Shown one piece after another: positions 8,415 through 15,360 of a stretch of DNA of 27,710 bases. A program made the position numbers and the translations under genes. Where the stretch lies: NCBI GenBank assembly GCA_028866785.1, contig JAGWHN010000013.1:1-27710 (forward strand), in the 5' to 3' direction. Positions within the stretch are counted from its first letter, which is position 1; every line of letters begins with the position of its first letter. The notes beneath the pieces were generated by a model. It saw only the letters and a program-made list of their open reading frames with translations. It did no database searches and was not told where the DNA came from. This DNA is from Microcaldota archaeon. GTDB lineage: Archaea; Micrarchaeota; Micrarchaeia; Micrarchaeales; CABMGC01.

Positions 8415-9101
8415 TTAGTCGTAGACCTTGTTGTCGGTCATGTACTTGTTGACCTCCTCCATGTCCTTTATCGAATCGACTCCCCTCCAGTAGCAGTTGT
8501 CGAACTTCACGCCGCCAAGAAGCTTTTCCTTTGCAAGCTGCGGAAACGCGGTGCTCTCTATCGCTCCGTTTTGCGGCAGGTAGGAGAATATCTTTGGGGT
8601 CATCTTGTAGACTCCAGAATTTATCCAGTAATCCTTTAGCAGAGGCTTCTCAAGGAAGCTGGTTATCTTATCGCCCTCCATGTTGACTATGCCATATGGG
8701 CTTTGAAGAGGAGTGAGCGCAAGCGAGGCGACATTGTCCCCTAGTACAATCTTGTTTATGTCCAGGTTGGTTATGTTGTCCCCGTTCACCATTATGAACT
8801 CCTCCTCGCTTTTTAGGTGGGGTTCCACATTCTTTAGCGCGCCCCCTGTGCCAAGAGGCTCTTTTTCTATCACCACCTTTGTCTCAACGCCCCACTTGCT
8901 CCCGTCTCCAAGATAGTCAATCACCTTGTCTGCAAGGTAGGACGCAGTTATCAAAAATGAGTCGTAGCCGTACTTCTTTAGCCATGAGATCTGCCACTCG
9001 AGTATGGGCTTGCCGCCCACCTGGATTAGCGGCTTTGGGGTCGTCTCCGTGAGTGGCCTTAGCCTCTTCCCAAACCCTCCAGCGAGTATCATTGCTTTCA
9101 T
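8415..9101 (-). CDS. Sugar-phosphate nucleotidyltransferase (NDP-sugar pyrophosphorylase)
   Basis: The 228-aa product is a GT-A-type nucleotidyltransferase. The N-terminal signature LAGGFGKRLRPLTETTPKP is the nucleotide-binding loop, followed by GGKPILEW. Other family marks are EPLGTGGAL, VNGDNI (metal-binding Asp), the FLEKP loop and WINSGVYKM. It should make an activated sugar (dTDP-, GDP- or UDP-hexose) from a sugar 1-phosphate and NTP, for surface glycan or glycoprotein synthesis; the exact sugar is not readable. At 228 aa it lacks the C-terminal left-handed beta-helix of acyltransferase fusions. MKAMILAGG at 9101 is the preferred start, with a TATA-like tattttatttt near 9119-9132; an in-frame ATG at 9110 is possible. 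Confidence 0.88.
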   Translation of the reverse strand: MKAMILAGGFGKRLRPLTETTPKPLIQVGGKPILEWQISWLKKYGYDSFLITASYLADKVIDYLGDGSKWGVETKVVIEKEPLGTGGALKNVEPHLKSEEEFIMVNGDNITNLDINKIVLGDNVASLALTPLQSPYGIVNMEGDKITSFLEKPLLKDYWINSGVYKMTPKIFSYLPQNGAIESTAFPQLAKEKLLGGVKFDNCYWRGVDSIKDMEEVNKYMTDNKVYD

Positions 9102-9140
9102 GTGAATCATTCTTCAAGTTCCGAAAATAAAATAGACAAA

Positions 9141-9440
9141 TTATTTCCCAAGGACTATCTGTATGGCGCTGACCTTTGATCTGGTGCCGTCCTCGTTTGT
9201 TATCTCCTCGGAGCTTATCCCGATGTTCTGGACCTTCGTATCCATCACGAATCGGTTCCTTGCAATCTCGGCGACGTCAACAGCCCTTCCGATCGTGTTT
9301 CCCCTCGCCTTTATGGTGACAGACTTTGCGCCGTTGTTGAACTGGGTAACCACCGCAAGCACATAGTTCATCGCAGGCTTCTTTCCAACGTACACCACAT
9401 TTTCCGGCATGTCGCTTTCCATCTCGTTTGTCTCTTGCAT
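9141..9440 (-). CDS. Alba-family DNA/RNA-binding chromatin protein
   Basis: The 99-aa product matches Alba: [17 protein letters not shown] holds the paired lysines that contact nucleic acid (one is the acetylated site in Sulfolobus Alba), followed by the helix-strand pattern [19 protein letters not shown] and the beta-hairpin [12 protein letters not shown]. It coats DNA and/or RNA as a dimer. About ten extra acidic residues precede the core ([10 protein letters not shown]). A GGTGA Shine-Dalgarno site lies six bases upstream of ATG 9440, and a TATA-like gtttaaatag sits near 9490-9499, so this mRNA has a short leader, unlike most single genes here. Confidence 0.93.
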   Translation of the reverse strand: MQETNEMESDMPENVVYVGKKPAMNYVLAVVTQFNNGAKSVTIKARGNTIGRAVDVAEIARNRFVMDTKVQNIGISSEEITNEDGTRSKVSAIQIVLGK

Positions 9441-9507
9441 GTTTTCACCAACTGAAAAGTATCACTTGAAAATTATTCACTGCCTAGCTATTTAAACCAT
9501 TCCTACG

Positions 9508-9987
9508 TTATTTTCTTTTTCCCGCTTTCTTGCCAGTTATCGTCTCATGTATCGAGTATTTCTTGACGACCATCGCCTTGAGCTTGTCGATGTTTTCGTA
9601 GTTCGTCTCCCGCGCAAGCCTCTCCGCCTGGTTGAACTTGTGGGAATAGGATTTGTACGCGGCAAGCGCGGCTGCGAGCGCATCACGTTCGTGAAGGTTG
9701 CTGATTATCCTCTTGTCCGCAATCGACTCCTTCTTGCTCACGCTTATGTCGGTCGGTGGGACAAAAACCTTTGAGCCGAATGCTGCGGCAAGCTTGTTGA
9801 TCAAATGGGTTGAATTTTTCTTGTCGCTTGCGATTATGACAGGTATCCCCACATTTTTTATCTTGTCAACAAACCAGTCGAATCCGACGAACCTTGCATG
9901 GCCAAGGTAAATTGGCCTCCCTTCAAGATCGAGACAGACCACTGCGGCAGTCTTTCCCGGATCAACACCGACGATTATGTGCTTCAT
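9508..9987 (-). CDS. RuvC/RNase H-fold protein, short DUF460-like
   Basis: The 159-aa protein starts with IIVGVDPGKTAAVVCLD, the first beta-strand Asp of the RuvC/YqgF RNase H fold, and has HERDALAAALAAYKSY near residues 99-114, the C-terminal Asp motif of the same fold. This arrangement is seen in DUF460 (COG2433), predicted archaeal RNase H-like nucleases. Those are usually several hundred residues with a coiled coil; here only the N-terminal nuclease-like part plus a basic tail (ITGKKAGKRK) remains. The start is ATG 9987, preceded by an AAAGGAT Shine-Dalgarno site; the TTG at 9990 is not needed. It begins 9 bases after the stop of the thioredoxin-fold gene, so the two form an operon. Confidence 0.7.
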   Translation of the reverse strand: MKHIIVGVDPGKTAAVVCLDLEGRPIYLGHARFVGFDWFVDKIKNVGIPVIIASDKKNSTHLINKLAAAFGSKVFVPPTDISVSKKESIADKRIISNLHERDALAAALAAYKSYSHKFNQAERLARETNYENIDKLKAMVVKKYSIHETITGKKAGKRK

Positions 9988-9996
9988 CAAATCCTT

Positions 9997-11046
9997 TCAG
10001 TTGCATTTGGTGCTGTTTGCAAAGCAGACCGCGTTTTGCGCCGTCTGCGGTATTGACTGGTAGATGCAGTCAGTCACAACCGACGGAGTCGAGGTGACAT
10101 TGTAGTACTGCGCGAGAAGGAGCTGGGTGTTTATCGTAGTAGTGGAGTTTGCGACGCAGGAGTTTAGCAGGGGGAGGTTTAGTTTTGACTGGTTTGAGAT
10201 CTGGTTGAGGAAGTTGGCCGATACGTATGCGTTTGAGTAGAGGGACTGGAGGTTTGAGACAAAGCTCGTGAAGTTGCTCTGCTTTGAGGCGCAGAAAATG
10301 TATCTCCCGAGCGCCTGGGTGTTGTTTATGCCAACTCCACCGTTTGCGATCCTAAGCGACTCGCTCCCAAAGACAATCTTGAGCGTTGCATTGATTCCGC
10401 TCCCAAACTTTGACTGAAGGGAGGTCAGATCATTTAGGCTTGAGATCGATCCGGGCGCATAAGGGTCAATGAACCAGTACGTCTGAACCGGATTCTGGGT
10501 CAGGCAGGCAACCTTTCCGCTCAGCCTGACGACCCCCTGCGAGACAACATAATTAGGCAGGATCTTCGATGTCGAGGAGGTCTGAATGTAAGGGGTCGCA
10601 AGCGAGAAGTTCGAGTCATAAATCAGAAATGAGGCGAGGAAGTTGGTTCCGAGCGGATTCTTTATTGGCACAACACCCAGCCACTCTTTTGTCTGCGGGA
10701 CATAGCTTATTGTCGCATTCTGTATTGAAGAGAAGTATGGAAGTATCGAAAGGGATCCGTTGACGTATGCATAGCTTGCAAGTATCTGCCCGAGCCTGAT
10801 CTTTACCTCGCTTGCGTTGTGAAGGGGAACCACGCAGCTTCCGTTGAGCGAGCCGTATGCGCAGCTCTGAGTTGAATTCACAGGGCCTGCGCCCCCGGAA
10901 GTGGAGGAGACAACGAGCAAAAGCGCAACCAAAAGCACGACAAGCCCGATCAGGGCCACGTGTATGTTGTCAAGCCCGCCCATTTTGCCCAGCGGCCTGA
11001 CCACTATTCCTGCTTCCTTTGCTGCTTTCTTTTGCTTTGCTTGCAT
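9997..11046 (-). CDS. Membrane-anchored thioredoxin-fold protein without CXXC
   Basis: This 349-aa protein has a basic cytoplasmic N-terminus, one transmembrane helix (about residues 29-48) and an extracellular domain rich in Asn/Ser sequons. Residues about 188-330 look like a DsbA/thioredoxin fold: YWFIDPYAPGS (190-200) matches the WFxDPYCPxC strand-turn with both cysteines replaced, and STPSVVTDC (319-327) resembles the cis-Pro loop. Eight other cysteines remain in the extracellular part and could form structural disulfides. Classic redox activity at the usual site is therefore unlikely; a chaperone or binding role is possible. ATG 11046 is preferred over the GTG at 11055. The gene starts 11 bases after the tRNA-Arg 3' end, so it is probably transcribed with the tRNA. 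Confidence 0.6.
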   Translation of the reverse strand: MQAKQKKAAKEAGIVVRPLGKMGGLDNIHVALIGLVVLLVALLLVVSSTSGGAGPVNSTQSCAYGSLNGSCVVPLHNASEVKIRLGQILASYAYVNGSLSILPYFSSIQNATISYVPQTKEWLGVVPIKNPLGTNFLASFLIYDSNFSLATPYIQTSSTSKILPNYVVSQGVVRLSGKVACLTQNPVQTYWFIDPYAPGSISSLNDLTSLQSKFGSGINATLKIVFGSESLRIANGGVGINNTQALGRYIFCASKQSNFTSFVSNLQSLYSNAYVSANFLNQISNQSKLNLPLLNSCVANSTTTINTQLLLAQYYNVTSTPSVVTDCIYQSIPQTAQNAVCFANSTKCN

Positions 11047-11057
11047 ATGAAACACTA

Positions 11058-11145
11058 CGGGCTCGACGGGATTTTCACAATTGTTTTGAACCCGTGACCT
11101 TTGCCTTAGGACGGCATCGCTCTATCCAAGCTGAGCTACGAGCCC
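11058..11145 (-). tRNA. tRNA-Arg (anticodon CCU) with a 13-nt insert in the T-loop
   Basis: The minus strand folds as a tRNA: acceptor GGGCTCG/CGAGCCC with discriminator G, D-stem GCTC/GAGC, anticodon loop GTCCTAA (anticodon CCU), variable AGGTC, and T-stem ACGGG/CCCGT. The T-loop is 20 nt instead of 7. Removing 13 nt (11072-11084, ACAATTGTGAAAA) leaves TTCAAAT, a normal T-loop, and a 75-nt tRNA. CCA is not encoded. The 27-43 pair is an A-A mismatch. A TATA-like element at 11164-11177 lies about 25 nt upstream. Decay by insertion is the alternative, but all helices are otherwise sound. Confidence 0.85.
11072..11084 (-). other. Putative non-canonical tRNA intron, between T-loop positions 59 and 60
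   Basis: The insert can fold with its flanks. TTCA (first four loop bases) pairs with TGAA inside the insert. This leaves a 3-nt AAT bulge on the 3' side and a loop beginning AAA on the 5' side. Cutting after the second base of each (AA^A and AA^T) removes exactly 13 nt, the cleavage rule of the archaeal bulge-helix-bulge/loop endonuclease. Repeats of A make the exact ends ambiguous by a few bases without changing the mature product. Confidence 0.6.
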
Positions 11146-11163
11146 AAACTTACTTTTGCTATA

Positions 11164-11178
11164 GATTATTTATAACCC
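11164..11178. promoter_or_regulatory. Shared TATA element for tRNA-Arg and aroA
   Basis: The near-palindromic gattatttataacc is about 25 nt from the tRNA 5' end (11145) on the minus strand and about 25-30 nt from the aroA ATG (11200) on the plus strand. Only 54 bases separate the two genes, so one AT-rich core probably serves both directions. aroA is then leaderless. Confidence 0.55.
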
Positions 11179-11199
11179 TATCGGCACAAAATAGGTTTT

Positions 11200-12516
11200 A
11201 TGACGTCCATACTGGTAGGCAAGTCGATTCTCCACGGCGAGACGAGTAGCCACCCTAGCAAGAGCTACACGCACAGGGACATAATCATACCGGCACTTGC
11301 AAAGGGAAAGAGCACTGTAATCAATCCGCTAAAGTCAAGGGACACGGAGGCCTCCATCCTTGCAGCACAGGCGCTTGGAGCGTTCGTAGAAAGAAAGGGC
11401 AACACGCTTGAAATCACGGGAAATGGGGAGGGCAAAATCCAGGATTCGCTTTTCTATGCGGGAAACTCAGGAACAACGCTGAGGATAATGACCGCAATTG
11501 CAGCGCTCAATAACCAGATGACAGAGCTATACGGCGACAAAAGCCTGAACAAGAGGCCTATGGACCATCTTGCCGGGGCTCTTGACGCAGTTGGAGTTTT
11601 TACGGAACTCAAAGAGACAAAAAGATGGGTAGGAAAAAAATATGTGATAGATGGCACCGCGCCAGTTTTTGTGAAGGGACCGATTAGAGAAAGGGAAATA
11701 GTGATAAACGGCTCGCAATCGAGCCAATATGTTTCGGCGCTGCTCGTCGCTGCTCCGCTTGCAAAGAATGGAATGGATATACAGATAAAGGGGGGCGCAG
11801 TTTCAACCCCTTATATGGATATAACAGTTGCGGTAATGAAAAAGTTCGGGATAAAATTTGACGTCGAGATACCGCATGTGAGATACTCAATTCAAAGACA
11901 GGAATACACCCCGACAACGGTTACCGTCCCGACAGATTATTCCGGAATGGCCTTCCCTATCGCCGCAGGGATAATGAGCGGAGTAGGGGTCACAATAAAT
12001 GCAGTTGAAGACGATCTTCCGCAGGGGGACAAGGCGATACTCGACATTGTTGAGCGGCTTGGCGCAAAAATAAAGACAGGAAATGGAAAGATAGAGGTTA
12101 GCCCCTCAAGCGAGCTGGAGGGTGGGGCGTTTGATCTGGCAAATACCCCGGACTTGGTGATACCCGTGGGAATACTCGGCATGATTACGAGACGGCCGCT
12201 TACCATAGAGAACGTGGCACACGCAAGAAGAAAGGAGACAGACAGGATAGATGCACTCACAAGGGAACTAAAGAAAGTGGGGCTCAGGGTCGACCAATTC
12301 CGCGACGGGCTTACAATAGAGAGGTATAATGGGGTTCACGGGGCAGTTCTGGAGTCTTATGGTGACCACAGGATGTTCATGGGGATGACTGTGGTCGGAA
12401 TGTACACGGGCAACGCGCAGGTCAATGGACTTGAATCCGTGAATGTCTCATTTCCTGGATTTATTAGCGAGATGCAGAAATTAGGCGGGGAAATAAAGAT
12501 TTTATTAAAACGTTAA
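11200..12516 (+). CDS. aroA: 3-phosphoshikimate 1-carboxyvinyltransferase (EPSP synthase)
   Basis: This 438-aa cytoplasmic enzyme of the shikimate pathway joins PEP to shikimate-3-phosphate. Family motifs run in order: SHPSKSYTHR (substrate-binding Lys/Ser), GNSGTTLRIM, the GSQSSQYVSALL loop, PDLVIPVGIL, ARRKETDRI and the C-terminal SYGDHRMFMG. Length is normal, and no key motif is missing. The ATG follows a TATA element at about 11164-11177. The stop lies 5 bases from the convergent YcaO stop, which is also the point where base composition drops sharply into the AT-rich island. A chorismate mutase about 11 kb downstream belongs to the same broad pathway. Confidence 0.93.
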   Translation: MTSILVGKSILHGETSSHPSKSYTHRDIIIPALAKGKSTVINPLKSRDTEASILAAQALGAFVERKGNTLEITGNGEGKIQDSLFYAGNSGTTLRIMTAIAALNNQMTELYGDKSLNKRPMDHLAGALDAVGVFTELKETKRWVGKKYVIDGTAPVFVKGPIREREIVINGSQSSQYVSALLVAAPLAKNGMDIQIKGGAVSTPYMDITVAVMKKFGIKFDVEIPHVRYSIQRQEYTPTTVTVPTDYSGMAFPIAAGIMSGVGVTINAVEDDLPQGDKAILDIVERLGAKIKTGNGKIEVSPSSELEGGAFDLANTPDLVIPVGILGMITRRPLTIENVAHARRKETDRIDALTRELKKVGLRVDQFRDGLTIERYNGVHGAVLESYGDHRMFMGMTVVGMYTGNAQVNGLESVNVSFPGFISEMQKLGGEIKILLKR

Positions 12517-12520
12517 GAAC

Positions 12521-14278
12521 TCAAGCAAATGGATGAGGATAATTTAAAGCCAAATTAGTGAGTGAAATCTCTTCATTTGCATTTTTTGACAATGTGCTAC
12601 CCACACCAAAAGTTAATGGCAAGAGTTGGGGGACAGTGCACCTAATCACAGAAAATTTATCCCTATCCATAAATCGCAATGTCAAGTCGAAAAAATAAGG
12701 ATTTAATGAATACTCTTCAAGAAGATAGGAATACAAATTATCGGATTTAACAAGTTGATAATATTCTTTTTCAAAATTAATGTACTCAGATTGATCCAAA
12801 TACGGCTTTAGTAGATAAAAATTAGAGGGATCACGATAAAATATAGAATGCTCCTCGGGGGAGATTATTTTATCCTTTTCAATCTCATAAGACTTCCTAG
12901 TATTTTCGATCAGATTTACCAGGGCTAAAGAACCAAACGCCTCCCTAAGCGTTTTTAAAAGAGCATTTTTTGGATCGATATCTGCACCTGAAACGACTAT
13001 TGCCTTTGGTCTCTGATCAATTTTATTCTCCAATAGCACTTCAAACGTAAATACACCCGAAAATCTAGAGCAGTCTATAATGTGTGTTTCAAAACCAAAA
13101 TTATGTATAGCGTGTACAATTTTTTGCGCTGGTAGAGGTATAGTATGATTCATAACATGTGGGAAAGATTTAGAAGAAGCCCAATGCCTCATAGTATTAT
13201 CGCGCTCGATAAGTTCTAAAAAAGCGCTAACTTTTGCTTTTTCAACAGACTTATGTGCAGCACATCCGCTAGTAGTTAGATTAGCATACTTAGAAGTTGG
13301 TAACATATTAACATATAGAAAATCATCAGGGATAAAATAGAACTCGCCATTTGGGTCGGTACATTTTCTCCAATTTAAAGTAGTTTTATTTGAAATCTTC
13401 TTAAGCGCAACTTTTTTATTGTAGACTTTAGAGTAATCCCATAATTCGGAGGGATTAATTCCAACTTCATTTAAATTTAACAATTCATTAAAAGTGCAAA
13501 TTTTTTCAGACGAAGTTTGTGGAATACTGAAGGAAGAATATCTTTCTACCGCTTCATATAATCCACGTTTATATGCACCGGAATAATCAAATCCCGTGCC
13601 AATTGCCAATTCTAAAAAATCTAGGGAGGGATAAAGGGGAAAAATGGGATTCTCAAACCAAAATAACAAAATCTCAAAACCACTCAGTTTACTCTTAAGG
13701 CTAATGGGAGAAATCTGGTGTATAGATTTTTTAGTACGAATAATCCCTAAATTTTTGTCATAAAGCGATTTTTTTCCCGGATTACAACTTCCAAAAACAT
13801 GATTGTTAACCTTAATGCCATAATCGTGTCTGCAGAAAGGATGTTTAAATAAATTAGGGAATCGTGAAATAGTTTTGTCATCAGTATTAATACAAATTAT
13901 TTTTTTATCTAATTGAAAAGTAGGTAAATCACTCAGATAATTAAAATTATAAGAAGACTCGTGTTTGCTGTAAAGAAATTTAAAATTCTTTGTGGTATTT
14001 GCAAGATGCAATAAAACACATACTGGACACATGTCACAGGGGCAGTTTACCACAGGACCCAAAAAAAGAAGATTAGATTTTTTAAAAATAAATAGTAACT
14101 TCTTTTTTTTTAGAAACAATTTAGCAATTTCTTCAAGATCCTCATCTATTAAAACATCATCAAAAATGCATATTTCATAGGATTTAAAATGCTCTAGTAA
14201 AAAATTCCATTTTAAGGTAAAGGTTTTGCTTAATAGATTAGCAAGAAAACGAGATTTTTTATTAAAATAAAGTCCCAT
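12521..14278 (-). CDS. TOMM-type YcaO cyclodehydratase with N-terminal Cys-rich partner-like domain
   Basis: The 585-aa product has two parts. Residues 226-585 form a YcaO domain: GTGFDYSGAYKRGLYEAVER (227-246) and LELIERD (354-360) supply four Glu residues (242, 245, 355, 358) at the places that bind Mg-ATP in E. coli YcaO. The C-terminus is PHPFA, close to the PxPxP tail typical of azoline-forming YcaO proteins. Residues 1-165 recall a cut-down partner (E1-like/Ocin-ThiF) domain: GPVVNCPCDMCPVC (74-87) and HPFCRHD (146-152) offer Cys/His for a zinc site. It should activate backbone amides with ATP and cyclise Cys/Ser in the precursor. The start is ATG 14278, five bases after a GGTGA site lying in the end of the upstream dehydrogenase gene; the TTG at 14299 is rejected. 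Codon use is very AT-rich. Confidence 0.85.
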   Translation of the reverse strand: MGLYFNKKSRFLANLLSKTFTLKWNFLLEHFKSYEICIFDDVLIDEDLEEIAKLFLKKKKLLFIFKKSNLLFLGPVVNCPCDMCPVCVLLHLANTTKNFKFLYSKHESSYNFNYLSDLPTFQLDKKIICINTDDKTISRFPNLFKHPFCRHDYGIKVNNHVFGSCNPGKKSLYDKNLGIIRTKKSIHQISPISLKSKLSGFEILLFWFENPIFPLYPSLDFLELAIGTGFDYSGAYKRGLYEAVERYSSFSIPQTSSEKICTFNELLNLNEVGINPSELWDYSKVYNKKVALKKISNKTTLNWRKCTDPNGEFYFIPDDFLYVNMLPTSKYANLTTSGCAAHKSVEKAKVSAFLELIERDNTMRHWASSKSFPHVMNHTIPLPAQKIVHAIHNFGFETHIIDCSRFSGVFTFEVLLENKIDQRPKAIVVSGADIDPKNALLKTLREAFGSLALVNLIENTRKSYEIEKDKIISPEEHSIFYRDPSNFYLLKPYLDQSEYINFEKEYYQLVKSDNLYSYLLEEYSLNPYFFDLTLRFMDRDKFSVIRCTVPQLLPLTFGVGSTLSKNANEEISLTNLALNYPHPFA

Positions 14279-14282
14279 AAAA

Positions 14283-15335
14283 TCACCACTTATTTCCAAT
14301 CGTAAGTAAGTACGTTACGGATTCATTAAATCCATCAATCTTTAAAAATTCATCTGCAATCGTATCTCTTAAGGCGGGCGTTAAAAAACAACCCAGATCT
14401 AAAGCCTCTGCAGTCAATATTATTCTATGTGCCAACGAGGAGCACTCAATGTAAACATTTCTAAGCGCCCTAGAATCTCTATATCTCCACATATACCTAC
14501 CGAAATCAGATGAAATTAGAATACATAAATTGGAGTTTTTAATTTTTTGTCCTATCCCGATTTTGGTAATTTTAGTGCTGAAATTACCTTTTTTTATTAA
14601 ATGAATGCTATGATCTCGCATATTATAGTGATAAATTCCATTTTTGATGCCACTTACTTTAAAAACAACAAAATAAACTTCAAAAGGAGTATATGAGGAA
14701 AGTGTAAGTATTAAAGGATTATTTTTGCTACGCATGCTACTAAAGTTTCGGACTACTTTTGCGGGCTGGGTAGAATAATATAAAAGAGTTGCAAGTTTAG
14801 AGATATTTATACCCCTATTTGGAAATGCCCTCTTTGTCCTTCGATTTAAAAGTATATGGCCAAGGGAATTATCAAAATCTTCAGGCAGAGGCAATTTTTT
14901 TGACTTTTTAAATTCTTTAAAAAATTTAGGAAACCCACCGAGTTTTACGTAATCAGATAATACTTTAGATTTAGTTTTTTCCTCTCCAACTTGCCCCATA
15001 TCAAAATACTTTATATCCTTAGTAAACAAATGAAAATAAAGCGCATTTCTCCAGCCCATTTTTAACCAAATTGAATAATCTTTATTTTTATAGTCAACTA
15101 AAATTTTTTGTGAGGTTAAATCTTCAAATATTTTTTGGAAGCCAGAATCAATTTTTTCTTTAGTTAGGTAATTTCTAATATTATTTTTAGATCGTGGAAA
15201 AAGGCAATAGTTCAGAATATCCAAAACCAAATTACTAACTTTAAAAATTTTCTTTGACTTTGGTAAATATATTGCTTGAATTTGTAGATTTGAACTTAAA
15301 TCCCTTTTCCATCTAATACTAGCAAGTGGATTCAA
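14283..15335 (-). CDS. SagB-type flavin dehydrogenase, copy 2
   Basis: This 350-aa protein of the nitroreductase superfamily resembles SagB/McbC enzymes, which oxidise azolines to thiazoles or oxazoles with FMN. Residues about 30-85 look like a winged-helix N-terminal domain; 150-350 form the flavin domain, with LNRRTKRAFP (163-172, phosphate-binding Arg cluster), GIYHYNMRDHSIHLI (233-247) and MWRYRDSRALRNVYIE (282-297). The expected PSGGARHP loop is degraded here (about 198-218, SSMRSKNNPLI). No ATG is available at the N-terminus; TTG at 15335 is the most likely start, 25 bases after the upstream stop. A GGTGAT site overlaps that stop, rather far from this TTG. The gene ends 4 bases before the YcaO ATG. 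Confidence 0.78.
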   Translation of the reverse strand: MNPLASIRWKRDLSSNLQIQAIYLPKSKKIFKVSNLVLDILNYCLFPRSKNNIRNYLTKEKIDSGFQKIFEDLTSQKILVDYKNKDYSIWLKMGWRNALYFHLFTKDIKYFDMGQVGEEKTKSKVLSDYVKLGGFPKFFKEFKKSKKLPLPEDFDNSLGHILLNRRTKRAFPNRGINISKLATLLYYSTQPAKVVRNFSSMRSKNNPLILTLSSYTPFEVYFVVFKVSGIKNGIYHYNMRDHSIHLIKKGNFSTKITKIGIGQKIKNSNLCILISSDFGRYMWRYRDSRALRNVYIECSSLAHRIILTAEALDLGCFLTPALRDTIADEFLKIDGFNESVTYLLTIGNKW

Positions 15336-15360
15336 AATATATTTTTTATTATTAATTTAA

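Noticed and set aside
11058..11145. Reading the tRNA as a pseudogene disrupted by an insertion
   Set aside because: All stems pair, the promoter is present, and removal of the insert gives a perfect T-loop with cut sites fitting the archaeal endonuclease; the intron reading is better, though not proven.
14279..14299. TTG start for the YcaO gene at 14299, overlapping the SagB gene
   Set aside because: A GGTGA site sits five bases before ATG 14278, making that start more likely.
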